From Sulfitobacter sp. SK012 (GTDB lineage Bacteria; Pseudomonadota; Alphaproteobacteria; Rhodobacterales; Rhodobacteraceae): a stretch of DNA of 64,000 nucleotides. The notes beneath the pieces are model-generated. The model was not told the DNA's origin. It made no database searches and saw nothing but the letters and a program-made list of their open reading frames with translations. Below, in pieces: positions 53,716-63,556 of the stretch. The translations under genes and the position numbers were made by a program. Positions within the stretch are counted from its first letter, which is position 1. Each line of letters starts with the position of its first letter. The DNA lies in the NCBI RefSeq assembly GCF_003352085.1, contig NZ_CP025804.1, forward strand, positions 1,240,001 to 1,304,000, in the 5' to 3' direction.

Positions 53716-54222
53716 ATGATACGGGTGATTGGCATTGATCCGGGGCTGCGCAACCTTGGTTGGGGCGTGATAGATGTGGCGGGCAGCAAACTGAGTCACG
53801 TCGCGAACGGCGTATGTGTCTCAGAAGGGGTGGATTTGGCCTCGCGACTTTTATCGCTGCATGGGCAATTGACCCGTGTGATGGCGACATATCGGCCTCA
53901 GGCCGCAGCGGTCGAGAAAACATTTGTAAACAAGGATGGGGCAGGGACGCTAAAGCTCGGTCAGGCGCGCGGCATTGCGATGCTCGTTCCAGCGCAGGCC
54001 GGGCTGGTTGTTGGAGAATACGCGCCCAACTCCGTCAAGAAGACGGTCGTAGGCGTTGGTCACGCAGACAAGGGCCAGGTCGCGCATATGGTGCGGATGC
54101 AATTGCCGGGCGTGGATATTGCCGGACCAGATGCGGCGGACGCCTTGGCGGTTGCGATTTGCCATGCGCATCACGGCGGCGCTTCAAGTCTCGCGCAAGC
54201 TGTGGCGAGGGCTGGCGCATGA
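53716..54222 (+). CDS. ruvC: Holliday junction endonuclease RuvC
   Basis: The 168-residue resolvase has the four acidic active-site positions: Asp in [14 protein letters not shown], Glu in [11 protein letters not shown], and the Asp pair in [16 protein letters not shown]. It cuts Holliday junctions with RuvAB. The ATG at 53716 gives the standard N terminus. The last bases overlap the ruvA ATG. Confidence 0.95.
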   Translation: MIRVIGIDPGLRNLGWGVIDVAGSKLSHVANGVCVSEGVDLASRLLSLHGQLTRVMATYRPQAAAVEKTFVNKDGAGTLKLGQARGIAMLVPAQAGLVVGEYAPNSVKKTVVGVGHADKGQVAHMVRMQLPGVDIAGPDAADALAVAICHAHHGGASSLAQAVARAGA

Positions 54223-54884
54223 TTGGCAAGCTGACGGGGCGCATTGACTACCGCGCTATTGATCATGTGCTGATCGACGTACGCGGCGTCGGCTATCTGG
54301 TTTATTGCTCTGAAAGGACGTTGGCAGGATTGCCCGGTGTTGGAGAGGTCACGGCGCTTTTCACTGATGTGCTGGTGCGCGAAGACGTCCTGCAGCTTTT
54401 TGGCTTTCAAACCCTTGCCGAAAAGGAATGGCATCGGTTGCTCACATCTGTTCAAGGGGTCGGCGCCAAGGCGTCGTTGGCCATCCTAGGTGCGCTGGGC
54501 CCTGATGGGGTCAGCCGGGCGATTGCGCTGGGCGATTGGAATGCGGTGAAGGTTGCAAAAGGCGTTGGCCCAAAGATTGCGCAGCGTGTGGTACTGGACC
54601 TCAAGGACAAGGCCCCGTCTGTAATGGCCATGGGCGGTACTTTGGCCGAGGCGAATGGCGACGCGGACGCCGAAGTGATTGAGGTTGCCGCACCGACGAC
54701 TAAGCCGCGCGCGCGGGCCCCGAATGCCTCGGCCCAAGCTGAGGCGCTGTCAGCGCTTGCCAATTTGGGTTACGGGCCGGGTGATGCCGCAGGTGCCGTT
54801 GCACAGGCTGCGGGCGAAATACCTGATGCTGATACGCCCACGTTGATCCGCGCGGCGTTGAAACTTCTGGCTCCAAAGGCGTAG
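54219..54884 (+). CDS. ruvA: Holliday junction DNA helicase subunit RuvA
   Basis: The 221-residue protein begins [20 protein letters not shown] (OB domain), has two HhH motifs ([37 protein letters not shown]) and a C-terminal domain III ([19 protein letters not shown]). It binds junctions and loads RuvB. The true start is this ATG; the frame continues upstream only as the complement frame of ruvC. ruvB follows after 36 bp. Confidence 0.95.
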   Translation: MIGKLTGRIDYRAIDHVLIDVRGVGYLVYCSERTLAGLPGVGEVTALFTDVLVREDVLQLFGFQTLAEKEWHRLLTSVQGVGAKASLAILGALGPDGVSRAIALGDWNAVKVAKGVGPKIAQRVVLDLKDKAPSVMAMGGTLAEANGDADAEVIEVAAPTTKPRARAPNASAQAEALSALANLGYGPGDAAGAVAQAAGEIPDADTPTLIRAALKLLAPKA

Positions 54885-54920
54885 GTTGCGCAAAATCGGG
54901 GCTGTTGCCTCTTGTCGTGG

Positions 54921-55961
54921 ATGATGATGACCCAAATTGACCCTACCGTGCGGCCACAGCCGTTGGCCGAAGACGCCGCGCCGGAATTTGACCGTGCACT
55001 CAGACCGCAGATGCTGTCGGAATTCGTCGGCCAAGCCGAGGCGCGCTCGAATCTGAGTGTGTTCATCCAATCTGCCCGCCAGCGCGGTGAGGCGATGGAT
55101 CACACGCTGTTTCATGGCCCACCCGGATTGGGCAAGACGACGCTGGCACAGATCATGGCGCGCGAACTGGGCGTGGGGTTCCGCATGACCTCGGGGCCGG
55201 TTTTGGCCAAGGCCGGGGATTTGGCGGCGATCCTGACAAACCTCGAAGCGCGCGATGTCCTGTTTATCGACGAAATCCACCGGCTGAACCCGGCCGTCGA
55301 AGAAGTGCTCTATCCCGCTCTTGAAGATTTTGAGTTGGATTTGGTGATTGGCGAAGGACCCGCCGCACGCACTGTTCGGATTGAGCTTCAGCCCTTTACG
55401 CTTGTTGGGGCCACAACGCGAATGGGCTTGCTGACGACGCCTCTGCGCGACCGTTTTGGCATCCCAACCCGGTTGCAGTTCTATACAGAGGATGAGCTTT
55501 TTATCATTGTGGACCGCAACGCGCGCAAATTGGGGGCACCCGCAGATGAGGGCGGTGCACGCGAGATTGCCCGCCGTGCACGCGGCACGCCGCGGATCGC
55601 CGGGCGGCTTTTGCGACGGGTTGTGGATTTCGCGGTTGTCGAAGGCGACGGGCGTGTGAGCCAAGAGCTGGCCGATATGGCGCTGACCCGGCTTGGCGTC
55701 GATCATCTGGGTTTGGACGGGGCAGACCGGCGTTATCTGACATTGATTGCAGAGAACTACCAAGGTGGGCCCGTGGGCATTGAGACACTGTCAGCAGCGC
55801 TATCGGAAAGCCGTGATGCACTAGAAGAGGTGATTGAGCCCTTCTTGCTGCAGCAAGGTCTGATCCAGCGCACGCCGCGTGGTCGGATGTTGGCGGCCAA
55901 GGCTTGGACGCATTTGGGAATGGCACCCCCCAAATCGCGAACAGACCTGTTTGGAGCTTAG
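54921..55961 (+). CDS. ruvB: Holliday junction branch-migration ATPase RuvB
   Basis: The 346-residue AAA+ motor shows Walker [15 protein letters not shown], Walker [17 protein letters not shown], sensor 1 [19 protein letters not shown] with the arginine finger, and the winged-helix end [19 protein letters not shown]. Three successive ATGs (54921, 54924, 54927) make the exact start uncertain. It completes ruvCAB. Confidence 0.95.
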   Translation: MMMTQIDPTVRPQPLAEDAAPEFDRALRPQMLSEFVGQAEARSNLSVFIQSARQRGEAMDHTLFHGPPGLGKTTLAQIMARELGVGFRMTSGPVLAKAGDLAAILTNLEARDVLFIDEIHRLNPAVEEVLYPALEDFELDLVIGEGPAARTVRIELQPFTLVGATTRMGLLTTPLRDRFGIPTRLQFYTEDELFIIVDRNARKLGAPADEGGAREIARRARGTPRIAGRLLRRVVDFAVVEGDGRVSQELADMALTRLGVDHLGLDGADRRYLTLIAENYQGGPVGIETLSAALSESRDALEEVIEPFLLQQGLIQRTPRGRMLAAKAWTHLGMAPPKSRTDLFGA

Positions 55962-56008
55962 CATCCCCGCGGTATAGTGCAGGTGGTGCGGTTTATTGAG
56001 AGTTGAGA

Positions 56009-56632
56009 ATGGACGTCGAGCAGATTGAAGCGTTGTTTACCCGGGCTGACGGGAGTTTTGCTTTTGCAAGGTGGGGGCGGGCGATCGCGCCGATCGTTTT
56101 TGGCGTTGATGACGCGACCTTGGGCGTGGTGAAAGGCGCGATCTCGGCGACTTGCGAGCTTGCTGGTCACGAGATGACCGAGATGGACGCTGAGTTGGGT
56201 AGCAACCTGATGATGTTCTTTTTCCGAGACTGGGCCGAGTTGCCTGAGGTGTCGGGCATGGACGGCTTGGTGCCTGATCTGAACGAATTAGTTACCCGGC
56301 TTGAGACTGCCGGAGCCAATCAGTACCGGTTTTTTCGCTTTGACAAAGCTGGGGCGATTAAGGCGTGTTTCGTATTCTTGCGAATGGACGAAGAATTGAC
56401 CGCAGTCCCGGCGCAGACACTCGCGCTCAGCCAAATCGTGCAATCGATGCTGTTGTGGTCTGATGTCGCGTTTCGCGATGCGTCGCCGCTGGCCGTTGCG
56501 GGTGATACGACCGTGTTGCGCCCCGATGTCGCTACGTTGGTGCGGGCGGCCTATGATCCAGTTCTGCCAGTGGCGGCGAGCGATCCCGTTCATGCGTTGC
56601 GTTTGGCGGCGCGGGTTGGAGTACTGCAATGA
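56009..56632 (+). CDS. Hypothetical protein between ruvB and ybgC
   Basis: A 207-residue cytoplasmic-looking protein with no motif I can name. SFAFARWGRAIAPIVFGVDD near the N terminus and YRFFRFDKAGAIKACFVFL in the middle look conserved, and hydrophobic strands alternate with helices. The stop overlaps the ybgC ATG by 4 bases, so it is likely co-expressed with the Tol-Pal genes. The ATG at 56009 follows GAGAG. Confidence 0.75.
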   Translation: MDVEQIEALFTRADGSFAFARWGRAIAPIVFGVDDATLGVVKGAISATCELAGHEMTEMDAELGSNLMMFFFRDWAELPEVSGMDGLVPDLNELVTRLETAGANQYRFFRFDKAGAIKACFVFLRMDEELTAVPAQTLALSQIVQSMLLWSDVAFRDASPLAVAGDTTVLRPDVATLVRAAYDPVLPVAASDPVHALRLAARVGVLQ

Positions 56633-57015
56633 CACACCAACTTGCGATCCGGGTGTACTATGAAGACACTGACATGGCGGGGATCGTCTATTACGCCAAC
56701 TATCTGCGTTATATTGAACGAGCACGCAGCGATTGGGTGCGCGAGATCGGGATTGATCAGCTTGAGATGAAGGCGCAAGGCGTGGTCTTTGCTGTGCGCC
56801 GGGTTGAGGCCGATTATGTTGCCCCTGCACGGTTCGACGATGAGCTGGTTGTGCGCACCATGCTTGCCAGTATCACACCGGCACGGATGGTGATGGACCA
56901 AGAAGTGTGGCGCGGCGAGACGCTGCTGTTTGCCGCAAAGGTGACAATTGTGTGCATCGGGGCGGCCGGCCGACCCGCCCGGTTGCCAGCAAAACTCCGC
57001 TTAATGAAAACGTGA
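56629..57015 (+). CDS. ybgC: Tol-Pal-linked acyl-CoA thioesterase YbgC
   Basis: The 128-residue hotdog-fold protein has the 4-hydroxybenzoyl-CoA thioesterase motif YYEDTDMAGIVYYANYLRYIE (~residues 10-30), with the catalytic Asp, then ERARSDW. In E. coli YbgC is the first gene of the tol-pal cluster and acts on short acyl-CoA or ACP. Here it precedes tolQ by 111 bp. Confidence 0.92.
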   Translation: MTHQLAIRVYYEDTDMAGIVYYANYLRYIERARSDWVREIGIDQLEMKAQGVVFAVRRVEADYVAPARFDDELVVRTMLASITPARMVMDQEVWRGETLLFAAKVTIVCIGAAGRPARLPAKLRLMKT

Positions 57016-57126
57016 TGGGCACGTCGCCGCCATAATGCTCGCTTTCCTGATTGCGCTGCGCTAGTTTCGTGTCAAATGGAGCCTGAAAAATCAGGCCCGT
57101 GCGGCAGTAGATAAAGAGCAGGACAT

Positions 57127-57822
57127 ATGCAGACAGCACTGATAGCAGCCCAAGTTGGCGGCAACATTACCGTTTGGTCGATGTTTGCCGAGGCGACGTT
57201 CCTTGTGAAACTAGTAATGATTGGCCTGATAATGGCGTCATTCTGGTCTTGGGCGATCATTGTGCGCAAACTGCGCCAATGCCGTACAGCCCGAGCAGAT
57301 GCTGCAAAGTTCGATCAAGCGTTTTGGTCAGGTGAGCCTTTGGACGGCCTGTTCGACAGCATCGGTGCTGACCCATCAGGATCCTCCGAGAAAATATTCG
57401 CGGCCGGCATGGTTGAATGGCGCAGATCACACCGTGAAGACGGCGGGTTGATCCCTGGGGCCTCGGCGCGCATCGACCGCAGTATGGATGTCGCAATCGC
57501 CAAAGAGGCCGAGGCGCTGCAAAAAGGACTGCCGGTTCTAGCGACCGTCGGCTCAACCGCGCCGTTTGTCGGTCTGTTCGGAACGGTTTTCGGGATTATG
57601 AACGCCTTTATCGAAATCGCAGAGCAGCAAAACACCAACCTTGCCGTTGTGGCACCGGGCATTGCCGAAGCGCTTTTGGCCACCGGCATGGGGTTGATGG
57701 CGGCGATCCCGGCGGTCGTATTCTACAACAAGCTCAGTGCAGATAGTGACCGTATCTTGGGTGGCTATGAGGCATTCGCCGATGAGTTTGCCACTATCCT
57801 CAGCCGCCAGTTGGACAGCTGA
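57127..57822 (+). CDS. tolQ: Tol-Pal proton channel subunit TolQ
   Basis: The 231-residue protein has the three-helix MotA/TolQ/ExbB design: helix 1 near residues 20-45 (LVKLVMIGLIMASFWSWAIIV), helix 2 LATVGSTAPFVGLFGTVFGIM and helix 3 ATGMGLMAAIPAVVFYN. With TolR it converts the proton gradient into force on the outer membrane. Confidence 0.95.
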   Translation: MQTALIAAQVGGNITVWSMFAEATFLVKLVMIGLIMASFWSWAIIVRKLRQCRTARADAAKFDQAFWSGEPLDGLFDSIGADPSGSSEKIFAAGMVEWRRSHREDGGLIPGASARIDRSMDVAIAKEAEALQKGLPVLATVGSTAPFVGLFGTVFGIMNAFIEIAEQQNTNLAVVAPGIAEALLATGMGLMAAIPAVVFYNKLSADSDRILGGYEAFADEFATILSRQLDS

Positions 57823-57825
57823 GCC

Positions 57826-58296
57826 ATGGGGGCAGGGGTTATCAGAAAACAAGGTGGCGGTGGACGCGGACGGCGTCGGGGCCGCAGCCAACCCATGGCA
57901 GAGATCAACGTCACGCCATTTGTCGATGTGATGCTGGTGCTGCTGATTATCTTTATGGTCGCGGCACCTCTGTTGACGGTGGGCGTGCCGGTTGAGCTGC
58001 CCAAATCGGCAGCATCCGCATTGCCAGCGGAACAAGAAGAGCCGCTAACAGTCACGATTACTGCCGAAGGGTCGGTGCAAATCCAGACCACTGAAACCCC
58101 ACGCGAAGAGCTGATTGTCAAACTGCGTGCGGTGGCTGCTGAACGTGAAGGTGACCGCGTGTTCTTGCGCGCAGATGGCCGCGTACCTTATTCAGAGGTG
58201 ATGGAGATCATGGGCGCGCTCAATGCGGGTGGGTTTTCCAACATTGGCCTCGTGACGGATATTGGTGGCCCAACGCTGGACGGCACGGGGAACTAA
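57826..58296 (+). CDS. tolR: Tol-Pal subunit TolR
   Basis: The 156-residue protein has a basic N terminus (GGGRGRRRGRSQPMAEINV) and one membrane helix with the proton-relaying Asp (PFVDVMLVLLIIFMVAAPLL, ~residues 31-50), followed by an ExbD/TolR periplasmic domain (FLRADGRVPYSEVMEIMGAL). It starts 3 bases after tolQ. Confidence 0.95.
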   Translation: MGAGVIRKQGGGGRGRRRGRSQPMAEINVTPFVDVMLVLLIIFMVAAPLLTVGVPVELPKSAASALPAEQEEPLTVTITAEGSVQIQTTETPREELIVKLRAVAAEREGDRVFLRADGRVPYSEVMEIMGALNAGGFSNIGLVTDIGGPTLDGTGN

Positions 58297-58299
58297 GAC

Positions 58300-59424
58300 G
58301 TGGATACCGGTCATGTCATCTCGGGCGTGGGACATGTCGCCTTGATCGGGTGGGTGCTGTTTGGTGGTGTGTTCAGCTCTAGGCCGGAACCAATTGAGGT
58401 GCGCGAGGTCGCTGTGATTTCGGGCGCTGAATTTGACGCGATGACAAAGACTGAGGTGCCGCCGGAGGTGATCACGGATGTCGCCGTGCCAGCCGCCCCC
58501 GAGGCGACCCCTGATGCGCCCGAAGTAAGCGCAGCCCCCGAGACGCCTGTAGAAGAAGCGCCTCCTCCGGTGCCGGAGGCGCCTGCCGAAGAGACGCCTC
58601 CGGTGGTTGATGAAACACCTGTTACGCCCGTTGTGCCTGAGGATGTGACCGAAGCTCCCGAACCTCCAGCAGATGTGAGCGTTGACGTGCCCGAAGAGGC
58701 CGACCGCCCCGTTGAGCGCCCCGCCGATCGTGTCGCCCCAGAAGCCGTCGCCCCAACTGAGCCCGACGTTGTGGAAGACACCGTTGAGACGCCAGCTGTT
58801 GTTCCCGAGGACACCGGCGAAACGGTGCAGGACCCGCAAGAGCAAACTGCCCCTCCCGAGGCCACAGACCGCACCGTCACAGAGGCCGATTTGGCCTCGC
58901 GATCGGCTCCAACATCATCGCCGCGCCCGCCCGCCCGTCGCCCGGATGCCCCGCGCCCGGAAGTTACTGAGGCACCAGAGCCAGTGGTCGATGTGCCGGT
59001 CAACGATGCAGCCGAGAGCGGCGTAGGTGAGACAGATGATGCGGCCGTGCAAGCCGCGCTTGAAGCGGCATTAAGCTCGGTTGAAAATGACGTGCCCCAA
59101 GGGCCGCCGCTGACGTCGGGTGAGACAGACAGTTTGCGCCGCGCCGTGCAGCAATGTTGGAACATCGACCAAGGTGCCCAATCTGCGCGGATCATTTTGA
59201 CAATTGCCTTTTCGCTTAGCCAACAGGGCCAAGTCGTGGATGGCAGCCTGCGAATGATTGAAAACAGTGGCGGCGACAGCGGTGCAGTTGACGCAGCGTT
59301 CCAAACCGCGCGCCGTGCGATTTTGCGTTGTCAGAAAAGCGGCTATGATATGCCTGTTGAAAAATACGGCCAATGGAAAGACATCGAGATGACCTTCAAC
59401 CCTGAAAGGATGCAGATCAGATGA
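58300..59424 (+). CDS. tolA: TolA-like energy-transducing protein
   Basis: A 374-residue protein with a single N-terminal helix ([18 protein letters not shown]), a long Pro/Glu/Ala/Val-rich extended middle (~residues 45-270) instead of the Ala/Lys helix of enteric TolA, and a C-terminal domain ([40 protein letters not shown]) typical of alphaproteobacterial TolA. The start is GTG. It bridges inner and outer membranes. The stop overlaps the tolB ATG. Confidence 0.88.
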   Translation: MDTGHVISGVGHVALIGWVLFGGVFSSRPEPIEVREVAVISGAEFDAMTKTEVPPEVITDVAVPAAPEATPDAPEVSAAPETPVEEAPPPVPEAPAEETPPVVDETPVTPVVPEDVTEAPEPPADVSVDVPEEADRPVERPADRVAPEAVAPTEPDVVEDTVETPAVVPEDTGETVQDPQEQTAPPEATDRTVTEADLASRSAPTSSPRPPARRPDAPRPEVTEAPEPVVDVPVNDAAESGVGETDDAAVQAALEAALSSVENDVPQGPPLTSGETDSLRRAVQQCWNIDQGAQSARIILTIAFSLSQQGQVVDGSLRMIENSGGDSGAVDAAFQTARRAILRCQKSGYDMPVEKYGQWKDIEMTFNPERMQIR

Positions 59425-60743
59425 GTAACCGGATTTTGTATATCGTTGTGGCGCTGATCTGCGCGGTCTTTGTGGCGCGCCCTGCTATGGCAGAGCCCTT
59501 GCGGATCACCATCGAAGAGGGGGTAATCGAGCCCTTGCCGATTGCGGTGCCATCCTTTCAGGCCGAAACCGGCGAAGCAGGGCAACTTGCCCGCGAAATC
59601 GCAAGATTGGTTGTCGAAGATTTAACCGGCACGGGGATTTTCAAAGAAACCCCGGAGAGCGCGTTCATCTCTACGGTGAGTGATTTTAACGCACAAATCC
59701 AATACGCGGATTGGAAGGCGATCAATGTTCAGGCGCTTGTCACGGGCGCTGTGTCCGTCACGGGCAGCAACGTGAACGTAAAATTCCGCCTCTATGATGT
59801 GTTTTCAGGGGATGAGCTGGGCGGAGGTCTTCAGTTTTCCGGCACGACAGATGGCTGGCGGCGTATGGCGCATAAAGTATCTGACGCGGTTTATTCGCGC
59901 ATCACCGGCGAGGGCGGGTTTTTCGACAGCCGCGTGGTGTATGTCTCGGAGACAGGGCCAAAGAACCAACGCCAAAAGCGTCTGGCGATCATGGACTATG
60001 ACGGTGCGAACACGCAGTTCCTGACAGACAGCTCTTCTATTGTGTTGGCCCCGCGGTTTTCACCCACTGGCGACCGGGTGCTTTATACCAGTTACGAGAG
60101 CGGTTTTCCGCGTATTTACGTGCTCGATATCGGCTCAGTACAGCGCCGTGTGCTGGAAAGCGCCGAGGGTACGATGAGTTTCGCGCCGAGGTTTTCGCCC
60201 TCAGGCGAGACGGTTGTGTTTTCATTGACCCAAGGTGGCAACACGGACATCTACACGATGAATATCAATTCAGGTCAACAAGTGCGCTTGACCAATACCC
60301 CCGCAATTGAAACCGCTCCCAGCTTTAGCCCCGATGGCAGCAGGATTGTGTTTGAAAGCGACCGCTCGGGCACGCAGCAGCTCTATGTCATGGCCAACAC
60401 AGGCGGCGAGGCCACGCGTATTTCCTTTGGAGAAGGGCGCTATGGTACACCTGTTTGGTCCCCACGCGGCGATCTGGTGGCCTTTACCAAGCAAAACGCG
60501 GGCCGGTTTCATATTGGCGTGATGCGGTTGGATGGCAGCGAGGAACGGCTGCTGACGGCGTCGTTCTTGGATGAGGGGCCCACATGGGCACCCAACGGTC
60601 GGGTGATCATGTTTGCCCGCGAAACCCAAGGCGAAGGCGGCGTGTCTTCTTTGTATTCGGTGGACGTAACGGGCCGCGTGTTGCGCCCTGTACGCACCTC
60701 TGAGGGGGGGTCCGACCCGTCTTGGTCTCCTTTGCAGAACTAA
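59421..60743 (+). CDS. tolB: Tol-Pal periplasmic beta-propeller TolB
   Basis: The 440-residue secreted protein has a signal peptide ([20 protein letters not shown], cut before EPLR), a TolB N-domain and a six-bladed propeller with repeated FSPxGxxVxFxS blocks ([14 protein letters not shown] [28 protein letters not shown]). It binds Pal. ATG overlaps the tolA stop. Confidence 0.95.
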   Translation: MSNRILYIVVALICAVFVARPAMAEPLRITIEEGVIEPLPIAVPSFQAETGEAGQLAREIARLVVEDLTGTGIFKETPESAFISTVSDFNAQIQYADWKAINVQALVTGAVSVTGSNVNVKFRLYDVFSGDELGGGLQFSGTTDGWRRMAHKVSDAVYSRITGEGGFFDSRVVYVSETGPKNQRQKRLAIMDYDGANTQFLTDSSSIVLAPRFSPTGDRVLYTSYESGFPRIYVLDIGSVQRRVLESAEGTMSFAPRFSPSGETVVFSLTQGGNTDIYTMNINSGQQVRLTNTPAIETAPSFSPDGSRIVFESDRSGTQQLYVMANTGGEATRISFGEGRYGTPVWSPRGDLVAFTKQNAGRFHIGVMRLDGSEERLLTASFLDEGPTWAPNGRVIMFARETQGEGGVSSLYSVDVTGRVLRPVRTSEGGSDPSWSPLQN

Positions 60744-60839
60744 GGGGGCGGGCATCACGGCGGCCTTCCCCAAACGGGCGGGGCTGTGTTAAGCTTGACG
60801 CAATCAATAACAAATCTTTTTTCCATGAGGCTGAGACTG

Positions 60840-61364
60840 ATGAAATTCACACTTTCCGCGACCCTGCTGATCGGCGCTCTGGCGCTTTCGGCCTGTACGA
60901 ACCCTGATCGTTTTGGCTCTGATGGTGGGTCGAATGGCACAGGCGCTGGTGCCGGCGTCAACACCGACGTGATCCCGGGCAGTGCTAACGACCCAGCTTC
61001 AACCGCCTATTTCCAGCAGGCTGTGGGCGACCGCGTGCTCTTTCAGGTGGACCAATCAACATTGACGGCCGTGGGCCAAACAACCTTGGACGGTCAGGCG
61101 ACATGGCTGCTGAGTAACGTCGATTATCAGGCGGTAATTGAGGGCCACGCAGACGAACAGGGTACGCGCGACTACAACCTTGCCCTTGGTGCGCGCCGGG
61201 CCAATGCCGCACGCGAATACTTGATAGCGCGCGGGGTGCCAGCGGCGCGCTTGCGGGTTGTCAGTTACGGCAAGGAGCGCCCGATTGAGATTTGTTCGAG
61301 TGAAGACTGCTATGCAAAGAACCGGCGCGCTGTGACGGTTCTTGCGGGTGGTTTGACCAGCTAA
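60840..61364 (+). CDS. pal: Peptidoglycan-associated lipoprotein Pal
   Basis: The 174-residue lipoprotein starts MKFTLSATLLIGALALSACT, with the lipobox LSAC, and has an OmpA-like domain (VIEGHADEQGTRDYNLALGA, ~residues 99-118, and VVSYGKERPI). It anchors the outer membrane to peptidoglycan and interacts with TolB. The ATG at 60840 is chosen from the signal sequence; upstream in-frame codons are unlikely. Confidence 0.95.
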   Translation: MKFTLSATLLIGALALSACTNPDRFGSDGGSNGTGAGAGVNTDVIPGSANDPASTAYFQQAVGDRVLFQVDQSTLTAVGQTTLDGQATWLLSNVDYQAVIEGHADEQGTRDYNLALGARRANAAREYLIARGVPAARLRVVSYGKERPIEICSSEDCYAKNRRAVTVLAGGLTS

Positions 61365-61391
61365 ACTCCAACTTTATGAGGTAACGAGTTC

Positions 61392-62213
61392 ATGCGATTT
61401 GCCCTGATCATAGCGCTAGGCTTTGGGTTGCTGCCTTTGCAGGTGGCGGCCCAAGATGGCGAAACGCTTGCAGATGTTCGTCAGCAGCTAACCGCCCTGA
61501 GCGTTGAAGTGAAAAAGCTTAACCGTGAGCTGTCCACCACCGGTGGCGGTGGTCTGAGTACTTCGGGTGGATCAGTGCTGGACCGCGTGAATGCAATGGA
61601 AAGCGAATTGCAGCGTCTGACTTCAAAGACCGAAGAGTTGGAATTCCGCATCAACCGGGTTGTGACAGACGGCACGCGCCAGATAGGCGATCTTGAGTTC
61701 CGGCTTGTGGAGCTTGAGGGCGGAGATGTGTCTACCTTAGGTGAAACCTCGACTTTGGGCGGCGAAGGCCAGCCCACGGTAACCGGCCCTGCGCCCACGG
61801 GTGTGGATCCAACTACCCAAGGACAACTGGCAGTCAGCGAAGAGGCCGATTTCACGCGGGCGCAGGAGGCGCTCGCAGCGGGTGACTTTCGCGGCGCCGC
61901 AGACCAGTTTGCGACCTTCAATCAAACCTACCCAGGCGGGCCGCTAGCTGCAGAAGCCGATTTGCGGCGTGGCGACGCGCTCAATGGTCTATCTGATGTG
62001 CGTGAAGCCGCTCGGGCTTATCTGGCCAGTTTTGGAGCCGCACCGACTGGGCCGTTGGCTCCTGAAGCGCTCTATAATTTAGGCGCTGCTTTGGGTGCAT
62101 TGGACCAAATTGAAGAAGGCTGCGTGACGCTGGGCGAAGTTCCAGCACGCTTCCCGGATTCGGCATTTGCAGCCCAAGCCCAGACGGAAAAGCAGCGGCT
62201 TGGTTGTCAGTAG
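61392..62213 (+). CDS. cpoB: Tol-Pal system coordinator CpoB (YbgF)
   Basis: The 273-residue periplasmic protein has a signal peptide (MRFALIIALGFGLLPLQVAA), a coiled-coil (DVRQQLTALSVEVKKLNREL and a second heptad region to ~residue 100) and C-terminal TPR repeats (FTRAQEALAAGDFRGAADQF, AEADLRRGDALNGLSDV). CpoB links peptidoglycan synthesis to outer-membrane constriction. Its stop overlaps the tilS GTG. Confidence 0.92.
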   Translation: MRFALIIALGFGLLPLQVAAQDGETLADVRQQLTALSVEVKKLNRELSTTGGGGLSTSGGSVLDRVNAMESELQRLTSKTEELEFRINRVVTDGTRQIGDLEFRLVELEGGDVSTLGETSTLGGEGQPTVTGPAPTGVDPTTQGQLAVSEEADFTRAQEALAAGDFRGAADQFATFNQTYPGGPLAAEADLRRGDALNGLSDVREAARAYLASFGAAPTGPLAPEALYNLGAALGALDQIEEGCVTLGEVPARFPDSAFAAQAQTEKQRLGCQ

Positions 62214-63475
62214 TGCGCTTGCACGACAGTCTAACAAATCAAATGAGACTGGCCTTTGGAGGGAAATTGCCCCCCCGGTTGGGCGTTGCTGTGTCTGGCG
62301 GTGGGGATTCCGTTGCATTGCTTTGCCTCGCCAGAGAGATGTGTGCGACCCAAGGAAGCGCTCTTTTTGCGGTAACAGTTGATCATGGGCTTCGCGCTGA
62401 ATCCACTGACGAGGCGCAGACTGTTGCAACGCTTTGCGAGGAGCTAGGTGTACCGCATGAGGTGTTGCGTTGGGGCATGTGGGATGGCCATGGAAATTTG
62501 CAAAACGCGGCCCGCGAGGCGCGCTATGAGCTGATGGGTGATTGGGCCGCGCGGCATGATATCGGGACGGTCGCTTTGGGGCATACCGCTGACGATCAGG
62601 CGGAAACCATGCTGATGCGCATCGCGCGCCGCTCTGGTGTTGACGGGCTGTGTGGTATTCCTGCGCGGCAATCACGTCACGGTATTGATTGGGTTCGGCC
62701 GTTATTGCAGGCAAAACGGGCTAATCTGCGGACCTATCTGACAGAAAACCATATCAGCTGGGTGGACGACCCCAGCAATGACGACACCGCTTTTGACCGG
62801 ATCAAGGCCCGCCGCGCGCTGACTGAGCTTGCAGGCCTCGGTATCGATGCAGAGGCGTTTCAGGCCGTTGCCGAAAATATGGTACGTGTTCGCAAGGCTT
62901 TAATTTTGCAGACATCTTTGGCCGCACATGATCTGTGCCATTTGGGTGGCGGTGGTGTTTCCATGTGTGCCCGCAAGCTGCTGGCCTTGCCTGACGAAAT
63001 TAGGCGTCGACTGCTGGTTCAAGCGATCGGCTGGATTACGGGAAATGTGTATCCGGCGCGGCGGGATGCTGTGCTGGGGCTTATGGCCGCACTTGAGCGT
63101 GGAACCGGAGCGACTTTGGATGGCTGCCAAGTGACCGTGCATCGCGGTCAGATTTGGATTTTTCGCGAATACCAAGCCGTGCGTCATATGCGCTGTTCGA
63201 TCGTTGATACATGGGACAACCGCTGGCAATTCCGCAGCGCCGAACCTGTTGTGGATAAAGGTAATCTGGAACTACGTGCATTGGGCGAAGAGGGCCTTGG
63301 GCAGTGCGGCGATTGGCGTGCGGTGGGGCTGCCACGTGCGTTGTTGCTGGGGACCCCGTCAGTTTGGGAAGGGGATCATTTGGTTGCTGCTCCGCTGGCA
63401 AATCCGGACAATAAATGGCGTGCTGAGCTGGATGGCGGCGAAGAAGCCTTTTTCGCAACACTATTATCTCATTGA
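62213..63475 (+). CDS. tilS: tRNA(Ile)-lysidine synthetase
   Basis: The 420-residue N-type ATP pyrophosphatase has the P-loop VAVSGGGDSVALLCLA (~residues 25-40) and the TilS block TVALGHTADDQAETMLMRIARRSGVDGL. It modifies C34 of tRNA-Ile(CAU) to lysidine. The GTG at 62213 overlaps the cpoB stop (TAGTG); a TTG at 62204 is also in frame. tilS-ftsH order is conserved in many bacteria. Confidence 0.95.
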   Translation: MRLHDSLTNQMRLAFGGKLPPRLGVAVSGGGDSVALLCLAREMCATQGSALFAVTVDHGLRAESTDEAQTVATLCEELGVPHEVLRWGMWDGHGNLQNAAREARYELMGDWAARHDIGTVALGHTADDQAETMLMRIARRSGVDGLCGIPARQSRHGIDWVRPLLQAKRANLRTYLTENHISWVDDPSNDDTAFDRIKARRALTELAGLGIDAEAFQAVAENMVRVRKALILQTSLAAHDLCHLGGGGVSMCARKLLALPDEIRRRLLVQAIGWITGNVYPARRDAVLGLMAALERGTGATLDGCQVTVHRGQIWIFREYQAVRHMRCSIVDTWDNRWQFRSAEPVVDKGNLELRALGEEGLGQCGDWRAVGLPRALLLGTPSVWEGDHLVAAPLANPDNKWRAELDGGEEAFFATLLSH

Positions 63476-63499
63476 ACAAACACAACTCGCCCCTATCTT
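63472..63499 (+). promoter_or_regulatory. Possible ftsH promoter
   Basis: TTGAAC (63472-63477) and TATCTT (63494-63499) are spaced by 16 bases at the end of tilS and would give an ftsH leader of about 50 bases. Match quality is modest. Confidence 0.4.
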
Positions 63500-63556
63500 T
63501 AGGGTGAGGTCGCGGGCTATAGCTGACCGCAAAAGGACATACGTAGGAGAGTTTCC

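Noticed and set aside
53760..54218. 150-residue upstream extension of ruvA in the same frame
   Set aside because: This part is an off-frame reading of ruvC; RuvA homologues begin with MIGKLTG, which fits the ATG at 54219.
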